Shown one piece after another: positions 44,866 through 54,233 of a stretch of DNA of 64,000 nucleotides. Numbering within the stretch: position 1 is the first letter of the stretch; every line of letters begins with the position of its first letter. The notes under the pieces are model-generated. The model did not search any database. It had not been told where the DNA came from and saw only the letters and a program-made list of their open reading frames with translations. Location: positions 411,066-475,065 of the forward strand of contig JAHTBO010000001.1 of NCBI GenBank assembly GCA_019166125.1. Direction: 5' to 3'. Origin of the DNA: Alcaligenaceae bacterium CGII-47 (GTDB lineage: Bacteria > Pseudomonadota > Gammaproteobacteria > Burkholderiales > Burkholderiaceae_B). The translations under genes and the position numbers were made by a program.

Positions 44866-45016
44866 CGAGATCGGTATCAGAACAGGAAGGGCAGGAAAGG
44901 CTTAGAAAGGCGTGGATTGTGGGATGCGCATTTCGCTTTATGATGGCTGCATTGAGCGGGCCGAATATTCGAAACGTGCGGCACTTTTGGTGATGGAGTA
45001 GGGTGTTGATTTCTAT

Positions 45017-46453
45017 ATGCGTAAAATAAAGATCGACGCCACCACGGCCCCGCTGGTCTCTGGCCTCAAGGGGGATGATGCCATTGGCAGGCCAGTGCGT
45101 CGAAATACCGTCTTTGCTGTCATTGCCATGGCGCTGCTTATGATGTCGATAGACTCGACGATCGTGGCTACAGCGCTGCACGCCATCCAACAAGGATTGG
45201 ACACCTCCATCAACCTTGCTGGCTGGACCATCACGGCTTATTCGTTTGGTTTTGTGTTGATGCTGCCTGTCAGTGGCAAGCTGGCCGAGCGTTTTGGCCG
45301 GCGCCGTGTTTTCATGGCTTCGTCGCTGGTGTTTACGCTGGCCTCATTTGGCTGTGGGATGGCTGATAACATCTACGAACTGATTGTCCTGCGCACGCTG
45401 CAAGCCGCTGGCGGCGCGGGTTTTACACCGACGGCAACGGGCATCATCGTGGATCACTTCGGTTCGACGCGTGACCGCTATGTGAGCCTTTTCGGCAGTA
45501 TCTTCCCCGTCGGCGCCATGATTGGCCCGATTCTAGGTGGCTATTTTGTCGCCTATTTCTCCTGGCGTGACGTGTTTTACGTGAACATACCGATTGGATT
45601 GGTGATTTTTCTACTTGCGTGGCGATTCATACCGCACGATCATCCATTAGCTGATTCGCCTGTCAAAAAAATGGATGTCCAGGGAATCGTCATGCTTGGC
45701 TGCAGTCTCCTTGCAGGAATGCTTGCAGTGACTGTGCTCGGTGAAAAGCAGGTTGCGAGCAATCTGATGATTTTCATTGCTCTCGTACTGATATCTAGCC
45801 TCACCCTCATGTTTTTTTTCCGCCATATCCGGCGCAGTGAGGCGCCCTTTATTCAACCACGGTTGATCTACGGTCAGAACTTTGGAGCAGTGAATCTGGT
45901 TAATATGATCTTCAGCGGCTTTGTTATTGGCGCGATGGCGCTGGTGCCGCTTTATGCCATCAATCGCTACAACATTAGTGTGCTGGGGTCTGGAACCTTA
46001 CTTACGGCCCAAGGGGCTGCTGCGGTGATCTGCTCGTTAGCGGCGGTCATGATGTTGCGTCGCACGGGCTATCGTCTTCCCCTGTATGTAGGCAGCGCGG
46101 CCACCATTGTCGGGCTGGTACTGCTTGCTTTGCCGCCCATGGCAGGAATCTCGCCTTATGCCTGGCTTGCCTTTGCAGCGTTTCTGGTTGGTGCTGGAAA
46201 TGGCGCCATCAATCCAGCCATGCGTAATGCTGGGCTGCAGCTTGCACCCGAATCGTCTTCCATGTTGGCAGCACTGCGTACCTTGTCGCTGCAGATTGGC
46301 GCGATCGTCACAATATCGATCGTGGCGGCCGTCCTGGCTCATCAGAGCAATATGGGCGAGATCCTTGCTTGGGTGTATGTCATTCTGGCTGCGATCCGAT
46401 TGCTGGCACTACCGCTGGTCAGATACATCCCCGAGCAGCGTGGTGCCTGGTAG
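45017..46453 (+). CDS. DHA2-family (EmrB/QacA-type) MFS drug/H+ antiporter
   Basis: A 478-residue transporter with about 14 helices. Motif A is GKLAERFGRRRVFMASSLVF (about 87-106), and motif C-like glycine/proline residues occur in SIFPVGAMIGPILGGYFVAYF. DHA2 members expel drugs, dyes or bile-type compounds. No adaptor of the EmrA type is adjacent, and the gene looks monocistronic. Confidence 0.87.
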   Translation: MRKIKIDATTAPLVSGLKGDDAIGRPVRRNTVFAVIAMALLMMSIDSTIVATALHAIQQGLDTSINLAGWTITAYSFGFVLMLPVSGKLAERFGRRRVFMASSLVFTLASFGCGMADNIYELIVLRTLQAAGGAGFTPTATGIIVDHFGSTRDRYVSLFGSIFPVGAMIGPILGGYFVAYFSWRDVFYVNIPIGLVIFLLAWRFIPHDHPLADSPVKKMDVQGIVMLGCSLLAGMLAVTVLGEKQVASNLMIFIALVLISSLTLMFFFRHIRRSEAPFIQPRLIYGQNFGAVNLVNMIFSGFVIGAMALVPLYAINRYNISVLGSGTLLTAQGAAAVICSLAAVMMLRRTGYRLPLYVGSAATIVGLVLLALPPMAGISPYAWLAFAAFLVGAGNGAINPAMRNAGLQLAPESSSMLAALRTLSLQIGAIVTISIVAAVLAHQSNMGEILAWVYVILAAIRLLALPLVRYIPEQRGAW

Positions 46454-46555
46454 ATAGCGTTTCTGGCTATCACCTGGGAGTAGTTTGTGCGATACTGCCC
46501 CGCAGCAGTGTAAAGCTCAGGCACAGATCTGAGCGCGGGCTCGAGGAAAACAACC

Positions 46556-48898
46556 ATGAAAGCTTTGCCGCTTGGCAGACGAGGCAGCCTTGTCTTACTG
46601 ATCATTTCGATGCTAATGCTGGCGGGCTGCTTCGGTGGCGATGACGGCGCGACTGCTGCCTTGCCGAACACCCAAAAGCCCAACATCCTATTTATCGTCA
46701 TTGACGACTTTGGCCTGGATCAGATGACATCCTATGGCTATGGCGGCGCGGTGCCACCCAAGACGCCCAACCTGACGGCGATAGCCAAAGCGGGGCTGCA
46801 ATTCCGCTACGCCTGGTCCATGCCGACTTGCACGCCGACGCGCGCCAGTTTCTTTACAGGGCGCTACCCCTCTGCCACGAATATTCTAAACGCCGTGGTG
46901 TCGACCGACCTGGCCAACTCCGAGATCTCGCCCTACGAACTGACGCTTCCCAAGCTGTTGCGTACACAAGGGTATATCAGTGCACTGATCGGCAAGATGC
47001 ATTTGACCGGCACCGACCTGGGCACGGCCCCGAACTTGCCCTACGGACATCAGACCATGTGGAAGCTGGGTTGGGACTACTTCGATGGCTACCTGGATGG
47101 CGCTCCCTTTCCGATCGATACGCGGGCAGGGCGTAGCAACGTGGCCGAGGGCACCCATCAGTGCGGATTCGTCGCGAATACTAATATGGATGCCGTCAAT
47201 GGCGCGGATACTGGTGCTTGCTACGATGTGACCGGCGGTTGCGAACCTATTGTGCGCAATCTTGACCTCGGCATCAGTACGCCGGGCCGCAGTTGCATGG
47301 AACGCGGCGGCATCTTCGATCCAAACCAGTCCTGCCGAGCGAGTCCGCCTGCCTATCTGGACTTCACCGCGCAGAATGGCTACTACACGGGCGAATTCAT
47401 CCAGAGCTGGTCTAACGGTCGCACACGGAAAGTCGGGGCCGACGATCCATCAGCGCGCGGCTACCGCAGCACCATGGAAACCGACCGCGCGGTCGCCTGG
47501 GCTCGTCAGCAGAGCAAAGAAGCCCCCTGGATGATGTCGTTGGGTTATTCCGCCATTCACACCCCGCTTCAGGTGCCGCCTCTGGCCCTGATCTCAGACA
47601 GCACACTAGGCCGGAATGACAATTTGATCTGCTCGCCCGCCAGCGATCGGGAAGGCGTGCCCGGCACGATCGTCGCCATGGCCCATGATCACCTCGTCAC
47701 CAACTTGATGGTCGAGGCCGTGGATACCGAGATCGGTCGGCTGTTGGTTGAACTCGACCTGGCGACCTGGAACCAGGATGGTAGGTTGAACTACCAGCCA
47801 GAAAAGACCAACACGGTGGTGGTCGTCATGGGCGACAACGGAACCTATGTCAACAGTGTGAAATTCACCGCCCCCGGGAAATTCGACCCCACACGCGCCA
47901 AAGCATTCCCATACCAGACTGGGGTCTCGGTGCCGCTATTGATCGCCGGCCCCATGGTCCAGCAGCCTGGGCGTGAAATCACCCACCTGGTTAGCTCGCC
48001 CGACTTGTATCACCTGTTTGCGGAAATCGCCGGCGCTGATGTGGCAACCAGTATTCCGGCCAACCGCCCGTTGGATGCCCAGCCGATGCTGGCCTACCTG
48101 ACCTCTCCCGGCCAGGGTGCGATCCGCAGTCTGAACTTTTCAGAAATGGGAACCAACTTCACCAATCCGTCCATGGCCGTCGCGCCCCAGCCTTGCGTGG
48201 TGGAAGCAGCGAATGTGTGTTTCACCATTTTTCCTCAGAAGGCACTGTGCGACGATCAGGGCGGTATCTGGTACGGTGCCGGTTCCAGTGATCCCGGTGT
48301 GCCCGCCGCAGGATTCAGCCAGTGCGGGCAGGTGATGTCTTACCGAAAGTCCCTGAACCCTGGTGATAAGGTCGACGTTCTGCCTGACTCACAGAAGGCG
48401 GTCAGCGACGGCCGCCACAAGCTGGTGCGTCTGAATCGCAAAACGTATACCATCGACACCGCGAATCCCTTAAGTTCGTCATATATCGAGAACCAAAACA
48501 CGGATGAACTGTACGAGATCGACATGGCCGTGCCGACCCCGAAGCTCGATAGAAGCGACAATGCCATCGCCGTCGGTTCGCCCACCATCACTGCCCCGTT
48601 GCCAGCCGCGGCACAACAAGCCTATGTCACGCTGAAGGCGGAAATGGACTGGCGCGATCGCGTCGCCGCGTTTAATTACCAGTACGACACAGTTCACTGC
48701 CCCGGTGACGGTAACCGAGACGGTGCAGTGGATCAGAAAGACTTGGACCTCTGGGCAGAACTCAGCCAGCGGAACCTGGACAACGGCGTGGCGCAATCCA
48801 GCTGGTACGATCTTAACCACGATGGAAAGACCGATGAGACCGACCGCGCCTTGATTGAGGCTAATCTGGGGCGCAGCTGTGCCTTGAGCCCGCTCTAA
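46556..48898 (+). CDS. Sulfatase lipoprotein with a C-terminal dockerin-like domain
   Basis: A 780-residue arylsulfatase-type hydrolase with a lipobox (MLAGC, Cys25), so it is exported and lipid-anchored. Metal-binding aspartates are Asp50/Asp51 in FIVIDDFGLD. The formylglycine motif is CTPTR (92-96), so it should be matured by a formylglycine-generating enzyme. The C-terminus (about 713-777) has two calcium-loop repeats, DGNRDGAVDQKD and DLNHDGKTDETD, which match the dockerin type I pattern DxNxDGxxxxxD. The substrate is unknown, and the insert regions are rich in cysteine. Confidence 0.85.
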   Translation: MKALPLGRRGSLVLLIISMLMLAGCFGGDDGATAALPNTQKPNILFIVIDDFGLDQMTSYGYGGAVPPKTPNLTAIAKAGLQFRYAWSMPTCTPTRASFFTGRYPSATNILNAVVSTDLANSEISPYELTLPKLLRTQGYISALIGKMHLTGTDLGTAPNLPYGHQTMWKLGWDYFDGYLDGAPFPIDTRAGRSNVAEGTHQCGFVANTNMDAVNGADTGACYDVTGGCEPIVRNLDLGISTPGRSCMERGGIFDPNQSCRASPPAYLDFTAQNGYYTGEFIQSWSNGRTRKVGADDPSARGYRSTMETDRAVAWARQQSKEAPWMMSLGYSAIHTPLQVPPLALISDSTLGRNDNLICSPASDREGVPGTIVAMAHDHLVTNLMVEAVDTEIGRLLVELDLATWNQDGRLNYQPEKTNTVVVVMGDNGTYVNSVKFTAPGKFDPTRAKAFPYQTGVSVPLLIAGPMVQQPGREITHLVSSPDLYHLFAEIAGADVATSIPANRPLDAQPMLAYLTSPGQGAIRSLNFSEMGTNFTNPSMAVAPQPCVVEAANVCFTIFPQKALCDDQGGIWYGAGSSDPGVPAAGFSQCGQVMSYRKSLNPGDKVDVLPDSQKAVSDGRHKLVRLNRKTYTIDTANPLSSSYIENQNTDELYEIDMAVPTPKLDRSDNAIAVGSPTITAPLPAAAQQAYVTLKAEMDWRDRVAAFNYQYDTVHCPGDGNRDGAVDQKDLDLWAELSQRNLDNGVAQSSWYDLNHDGKTDETDRALIEANLGRSCALSPL

Positions 48899-48902
48899 GG
48901 TC

Positions 48903-48957
48903 AAAGCCAAAAAATCCCGACTGATACCTGTCAGGACTTGAATACTTGGTGGTGGTG
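48903..48957. repeat. Hairpin-plus-GGTGG repeat, copy 1
   Basis: GCCAAAAAATCCC, then a short imperfect stem around GATACC, then GTCAGGA and finally TTGGTGGTGG. It starts five bases after the sulfatase stop and may act as its terminator. The same order of blocks recurs at 55905-55990 and 58046-58134. On the minus strand the block ends in ACCACCACCA, like a tRNA 3' end, but no cloverleaf can be drawn. Confidence 0.55.
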
Positions 48958-48997
48958 TAGGGCACTAACGCGGAAATGGTACTCAGAGCGTAAGCTC

Positions 48998-49051
48998 CCC
49001 CATACCCAAGATGGATAGACGCACAGACATGTATCGCTCGACCCTGCGCGT
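48998..49051 (+). pseudogene. Relic of a HigA-like antitoxin gene
   Basis: About 50 bp (49001-49050) match the middle of the intact antitoxin gene at 59066-59115, the part encoding KMERRTDMYLSTLR, with about 42 of 50 positions identical by eye. Nothing else of the gene survives, apart from a possible GACGGTCAAG corresponding to a later part. It ends next to the stop codon of the EAL gene. Confidence 0.65.
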
Positions 49052-49058
49052 TCGGGTG

Positions 49059-51308
49059 TCAAGACTCGTGACGGTCAAGCCAATCGTCGATGGGTATGGG
49101 ACGCGCCATCAGATAGCCCTGGATCGCATTACATCGGTGCCTGAATAAAAAGTCAGCTTGGGGCTGACTTTCAACGCCTTCAGCAACAATCCGCAGACTC
49201 AGCTTCTGCGCGAGTGTAAGAATCAGTTGAATAATTGCAATGCTGTCGTGCCTATGCGGGATTCCGTCGATCAGACTTTTGTCGATCTTCAACTCATGAA
49301 TAGGTAGCCGGTTTAGATACGCCAGGTTTGAGTAGCCTGTGCCAAAATCGTCAATGGAAAAGCGGATGCCGGAAGCGTTGAGCTCGTGCATATGCTGAAC
49401 AATTACATCCATTCCATCCGCACGGATTTCTTCGGTCATTTCAAAGATTAGATGATCGGCCGTCGTGGGGGCGCGATTCAGGGTTTTATGCACGGTTTGG
49501 ATAAAAAGCGGATCTGCCAGTGTTTCTGGACTGACATTGAGTGAAATGGGATAAGTCTCACCGTGGCGTTGCAAGACTTGCACGGCTTCACAAGCCTGCA
49601 CGAGGATTTGGCCTGTTAGCTCTCTGAGTAGGCCGCCCTCCCTAGCTAAAGGAATAAATACTGCCGGCGGTATCGCACCATATGTCGGGTGAGCCCAGCG
49701 GGCTAATAATTCCGCGCCACTCACCTGACCATCGCTGCTGTACTGCGGCTGTATGTGTAGACGTATCTGCGCCGATTTGATAGCCAGGACAAGGTCCCGC
49801 TCCAGGGTCAGGCGATATTCGACCTGCTCCTGAATATCGTGGTTAAAGAATACGACACGGTTTCCGCCAAGTTCTTCAGCATGATGCATAGCCAAGTCCG
49901 CTTTACGCAAAACGTCTTTGATACTTTGATCATCTTCACACAAAACCGCCAGACCGATACTGACTCTGAGTGTGTAGGGCTTGCCACCGATAATCAGCGG
50001 TTCCGTGTTCAGGGCGCGGCGTAGTTTCTCTGCAACTTTCATGGCTTTTCGGTTGCCCTCGTCGATAGTCACGCCCAGGCCTGTGAGCAGGATTTTGAAC
50101 TCATCACTGTTAGTGCGGGATACCGTGTCGCGCGCCCGGGTGCTTGCAACCAGGCGCTTGGCAATCTCCTGCAGAATTAGATCACCCACAGCCCGGCCAT
50201 GCGCTTCGTTGATCTTTCGAAAGCCATCCACGTCAAGCGCCACCACAGCAGCAATGGTCTCACCTGCCTTGACTGCCGTTAGCGCCTGCTCGATGCGCTT
50301 GATCAACAGCGGCAGATTGGGTAAATCGGTCAGAATATCGAAAAAGGTAGCATGGCGTATCTGTTCGCGTATGTCGTCGTGCTCTCTCTGTGCAACATCA
50401 ATCTGTTTTGTACTCAGCGACAGACGCTGAAAGAGCATGCTACTGCGACCCCATTGGTACCAAGCAAAGGCTGTGATAAGCATTAGCAACACAAGCAATA
50501 CCATTGAGATCTTCCAGTTCGAATACCAAGGTGCTGCTGCTTCGATTGTGGAATAACCCCAGTGAGACAGTATCTGGAAATAGATTGATTGTGGGTCTGC
50601 CTTCCAGGCCTGAAGATAATGGTCTATGACTGCAAGAACCTCAGGGTTGTTGCCAGGAGCCGAGGCATAAAAAATCTTTCCAATATTAAACGTGATGGGA
50701 ACGTCTATTAGTTGATATTTAGGGGCATAAAGTGCACCTACAAAATAATCAGCAACAACGGCATCAGCTTGACCTTGACTTACCAGTCGAAAACCTTCCT
50801 CAAGCCTATTGATCTCTACTAATTGAGCCTCGACACGTTGCTGAGACAGGAGCGATTCCAACTCACTATACTGAAGTGATCCTGTAAGGACTGCAATACG
50901 TTTTCCAGCGAGATCTGACAACGAACTCACGGAAGTATCCTCATGGACATATATATGTGAGGTACGAAATAGCACGGGTATCTGGTGAAAATCCAGGATC
51001 TGTGATCTTTCTGGTGTGTAGGTGACATCAGGCAGCAGATCAATGGCGCCGGACTGGACCAAGCGCATGCAATCGGCCCAAAGACAGGGCTGTGCCTCAA
51101 TCACCCACTCTTCACGTAGTGCGATTTCATTCAGTATTTCACCCAAGATTCCACCAGGGCGGCCATCTGCCTGCAAATAAATGTCGGGCTGAAGATCAGG
51201 AACCCCTACGCGCAAAGAAACTGCGTTCGCCGTCGGTGGTAAGGCCAGAACTACAAATAGCAGAAAAGCCTGGTATAGGTACGGTAATACTCGATGCATT
51301 AGTTGCAC
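49059..51308 (-). CDS. Substrate-binding domain / degenerate GGDEF / EAL signalling protein
   Basis: A 749-residue membrane sensor. A signal peptide is followed by a periplasmic solute-binding (SBP_bac_3) domain (about 31-250, SLRVGVPDLQPDIYLQADGRPGG), a membrane helix near 260-285 (MVLLVLLMLITAFAWY), a GGDEF domain whose active loop reads TNSDEF, and an EAL domain (about 490-749). The EAL domain keeps AELLARW, NVSP, IDDFGTGYSNL, the catalytic lysine in LKIDKS, and VAEGVES, so it should hydrolyse cyclic di-GMP. The GGDEF loop lacks the first two glycines, so cyclase activity is doubtful, and it may be a GTP-sensing regulatory domain. The ligand is probably an amino acid or small organic molecule. 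Confidence 0.87.
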   Translation of the reverse strand: MQLMHRVLPYLYQAFLLFVVLALPPTANAVSLRVGVPDLQPDIYLQADGRPGGILGEILNEIALREEWVIEAQPCLWADCMRLVQSGAIDLLPDVTYTPERSQILDFHQIPVLFRTSHIYVHEDTSVSSLSDLAGKRIAVLTGSLQYSELESLLSQQRVEAQLVEINRLEEGFRLVSQGQADAVVADYFVGALYAPKYQLIDVPITFNIGKIFYASAPGNNPEVLAVIDHYLQAWKADPQSIYFQILSHWGYSTIEAAAPWYSNWKISMVLLVLLMLITAFAWYQWGRSSMLFQRLSLSTKQIDVAQREHDDIREQIRHATFFDILTDLPNLPLLIKRIEQALTAVKAGETIAAVVALDVDGFRKINEAHGRAVGDLILQEIAKRLVASTRARDTVSRTNSDEFKILLTGLGVTIDEGNRKAMKVAEKLRRALNTEPLIIGGKPYTLRVSIGLAVLCEDDQSIKDVLRKADLAMHHAEELGGNRVVFFNHDIQEQVEYRLTLERDLVLAIKSAQIRLHIQPQYSSDGQVSGAELLARWAHPTYGAIPPAVFIPLAREGGLLRELTGQILVQACEAVQVLQRHGETYPISLNVSPETLADPLFIQTVHKTLNRAPTTADHLIFEMTEEIRADGMDVIVQHMHELNASGIRFSIDDFGTGYSNLAYLNRLPIHELKIDKSLIDGIPHRHDSIAIIQLILTLAQKLSLRIVAEGVESQPQADFLFRHRCNAIQGYLMARPIPIDDWLDRHES

Positions 51309-51458
51309 TTTAAAAAATGACTGACTCTTTATTCTGATACGAGGCAGTCACCCTATGAGGCAGTTTGTTCCATCAAAATAATCATGTGCTCGTTTACTGT
51401 CTCACAGGATGTCGGTACCGTATTTGTATTCCATATGGACATCATAAGGCGTTTGACC

Positions 51459-53093
51459 TTAGATTACTTTGATGTTCTGGCTAATGTCCTCTTTTGGTGC
51501 AGATAGCATATAAGCGGAGTGTCGTGTGCTAGCTGAGGCGCCTTTCTGATCAGGCAATTTTCCCAGATCGAACGTTGCAACGAGCCCGGCCAGTGCATTC
51601 GCCTGTTCCTGCAGGCTGCTGGCAGCGGCTGCAGACTCCTCAACGAGGCTTGCATTCTGGCGGGTGACATCGTCCATTTGCGTGACAGCGACGTTGATCT
51701 GCTCAATACCCGAAGTCTGCTCATGACTGGCGGTACTGATTTCACTCATGATGTCGGTTACCCGGCTGATGCCCTTCACAATACCCTGCATGCCCGTACC
51801 CGCGAGACTGGCTTCTTTGTTGCCATCAGCGATGACCTCTACGGCAGCATCGATCAGGTTCTTGATTTCCTTCGCAGAAGTAGCGCTGCGCTGAGCGAGT
51901 GAGCGTACCTCGCTTGCCACGACGGCAAAGCCTCGTCCTTGCTCACCGGCCCGGGCTGCCTCAACCGCAGCATTTAGCGCCAAAATGTTGGTCTGGAATG
52001 CAATGCTGTCGATGACGCCGACGATTTCGGCCATCTGCTGCGATTTGGTTTGAATGTCGCTCATGGTGCCGACCAGTTTTGCGACGGTTGCGCCGCCCTC
52101 ATTGGCAGCCTGGGTGGCATCAGCGGCCAGGCTATTGGCCTGTTGAGCATTATCGGCGTTCTGGCGAACGGTAGACGTAATCTCCTCCATTGAGGCAGCG
52201 GTCTCGGTCAGCGATGCGGATTGCTGTTCAGTGCGCGATGCGAGGTCAGTATTGCCTGCAGAAATCTGTCCAGCAGCCGAGGCAATCGCGTTTGCGCCTT
52301 CGCGCACTTGCCCGACGGCATCCTGCAGGCCTACGACCATGTCGTGTAGTGATTGTTCAAGCGTTGTGATTTCGTCCTTGCCCTTCGGTTGGATGTCTAC
52401 GTTTAAGTTACGCCCAGCAACCGAAGAGGCCAGGCGCACGGCAAACGACAAGGGGTGTGTAATCGACCGGGTGACACGCCAAGCAAACCAGGGGCTAAAA
52501 AGAAGCGCGAGCAGCGTGGCTATGCCCAGGATCATAAGTCCTGTGTTGATCGCTTTGTCGCTGTCTTGAAGCGTGTTGTTCACATGCTGCGTTTCATACG
52601 TCGATAGCGCTTCGACCTGAGCTATATAGTCGGAAATGAGTTTTGGCATCTCTTGATTGAAAAAGGCTTGGCTGCCGGTTGCATTTCCGCTGCTGAAGTC
52701 CTTGAACGCAGCATCGCGTCCTTGCAGGAAAATTTGCCGCAGATTAAGTAGTTTTTGATAAATTTTCTGTGCGTCTGGATCTTTGATATTGGTCTGAAGC
52801 TGAGACACCAACTTCGTGGCCTCTCCAGTAGATGCGCTCATCGCGGCCTCGAAATCGGCCTCAATGCTGGAATCCTTCAACTTCGCCGCCGCCAAGGTTC
52901 GGGCGACGTTTTCTTTAATCATGGCTTCCAAGTGCAAGGCCAAGACGCTAACGGCCTGGCGTTGGCTGACGATTGCATTGTTATCCTTAGAGTCCAGCAT
53001 GCGGGACCCGCCGATACCTGACATCAGCAGCATTAGTACGATTACGAATCCGAAACCCACAGCCAAGCGGGTGCTTATTTTTAAATTACGCAT
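51459..53093 (-). CDS. Methyl-accepting chemotaxis protein (four-helix bundle, HAMP)
   Basis: A 544-residue receptor with membrane helix 1 ([18 protein letters not shown]), a Tar-type periplasmic four-helix bundle (about 35-190), membrane helix 2 ([18 protein letters not shown]), a HAMP domain and a signalling domain. The CheA/CheW-binding tip is intact: [20 protein letters not shown], then [19 protein letters not shown]. There is no C-terminal CheR-binding pentapeptide. It is the closest full-length analogue to the relic at 44350-44865. Confidence 0.92.
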   Translation of the reverse strand: MRNLKISTRLAVGFGFVIVLMLLMSGIGGSRMLDSKDNNAIVSQRQAVSVLALHLEAMIKENVARTLAAAKLKDSSIEADFEAAMSASTGEATKLVSQLQTNIKDPDAQKIYQKLLNLRQIFLQGRDAAFKDFSSGNATGSQAFFNQEMPKLISDYIAQVEALSTYETQHVNNTLQDSDKAINTGLMILGIATLLALLFSPWFAWRVTRSITHPLSFAVRLASSVAGRNLNVDIQPKGKDEITTLEQSLHDMVVGLQDAVGQVREGANAIASAAGQISAGNTDLASRTEQQSASLTETAASMEEITSTVRQNADNAQQANSLAADATQAANEGGATVAKLVGTMSDIQTKSQQMAEIVGVIDSIAFQTNILALNAAVEAARAGEQGRGFAVVASEVRSLAQRSATSAKEIKNLIDAAVEVIADGNKEASLAGTGMQGIVKGISRVTDIMSEISTASHEQTSGIEQINVAVTQMDDVTRQNASLVEESAAAASSLQEQANALAGLVATFDLGKLPDQKGASASTRHSAYMLSAPKEDISQNIKVI

Positions 53094-53287
53094 CTGATAA
53101 CTCTTGCCTTGCTTTTGTTTGCATTTTGATGGGATTGTTCAGCCTACTGCTGGTAGTGAGCGTCCCAAGCAACGTAGTGCTGACCAGCTCGCCGTCTGGA
53201 ACGCCCTATAGTGCTAGTGGCGAGGTGGCTGAACAAGACAAATTCAGGATAAAATTCGATCCTTTCAGGACATTACAGATGTTATGA

Positions 53288-54166
53288 GTTGTATTAAGCA
53301 TTCGGACGTCTTCCGGCCTTGAGTTCCCGGCACCCTATAACCTCAATAAGCTTGAGCGGGCCGATGCGATCATTATCCCGGGTTGGATCAGTAGTGACGC
53401 GCCAGTGCCCGATGCGCTTCAGCAGGCGCTTCGCAGGGCGCATGCTCGAAAAGCTCAAATCGTAGGTTTATGTGCTGGTGTTTTTGTGCTGGCTGAAGCA
53501 GGCTTACTGGATGGCAGGCACGCCTCGGTACATTGGCTGGGTTCGGCCGCCTTTGCGAAACGCTATCCGTCTGTACGGTTGCTCAAGGATAGCTCCCACT
53601 CCCGCGATGATAATATCTGGACGTCCGCGGGCGGCGCTGCGGCCATCGATACCTGCCTGCAGTTGTTACACGAATTGCAGGGGGGAACTGTCGCTGATCT
53701 GGCTGCCCGCAAGCTGGTTAGTAGCACCTTAAATCAGAAAAACCAATTGTCATGCGTTGAGAATGCTGACGCCTACAGAGATGGAAATAGACGCCTGCGA
53801 GAGCTGCTTGATTGGATGCGGGCGCATCCACACGAAGCCCAGCACCTTGACGCCTTAGCAAAACGTGTGAGCATGACCACACGTACCTTTACTCGGAAAT
53901 TTAGACAACTGACAGGCATGACCGTCGTCCAGTGGCGCTTGAGGCAACGGTTGAAGCGCACGCAGTTATTACTCTGGACCAGTGAGGCGTCTATCGAAAC
54001 CATTGCCCAGCAGACGGGGTTTAGCTCATCGTTGTCCCTGCGCAAACATTTTAAAAAAGCGTTCGACATGACGCCTACTGCGTATCGCAAAAAGCGCAGA
54101 CTTGATGAATCTGGTGGCTGCATTATCCGCCCGTCATCAGTTAGTTCTTCATCACAAATGGGGTAG
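53288..54166 (+). pseudogene. N-terminally truncated AraC/GlxA-type regulator with a partial DJ-1/PfpI domain
   Basis: The C-terminal two-thirds is intact: DJ-1 elbow IVGLCAGVFVLAEAGLLDGR, then the tail of the domain, then an AraC-type double helix-turn-helix (HLDALAKRVSMTTRTFTRKF and ASIETIAQQTGFSSSLSLRK). The homologous sequence continues upstream of the first usable start (GTG 53405), in frame back to 53288 (SSGLEFPAPY, ADAIIIPGW). It ends there at a stop, so about the first 50-60 residues of the DJ-1 domain are missing. A base loss near 53285 may join YE to this frame. The gene may still make a DNA-binding fragment. Confidence 0.6.
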
Positions 54167-54233
54167 AGCCTCGTCAGAAGTTAGATTGCTGCCTGGTAGT
54201 CCGCCCTCCCTGTTGTGGCTAAAGCTATTACCC

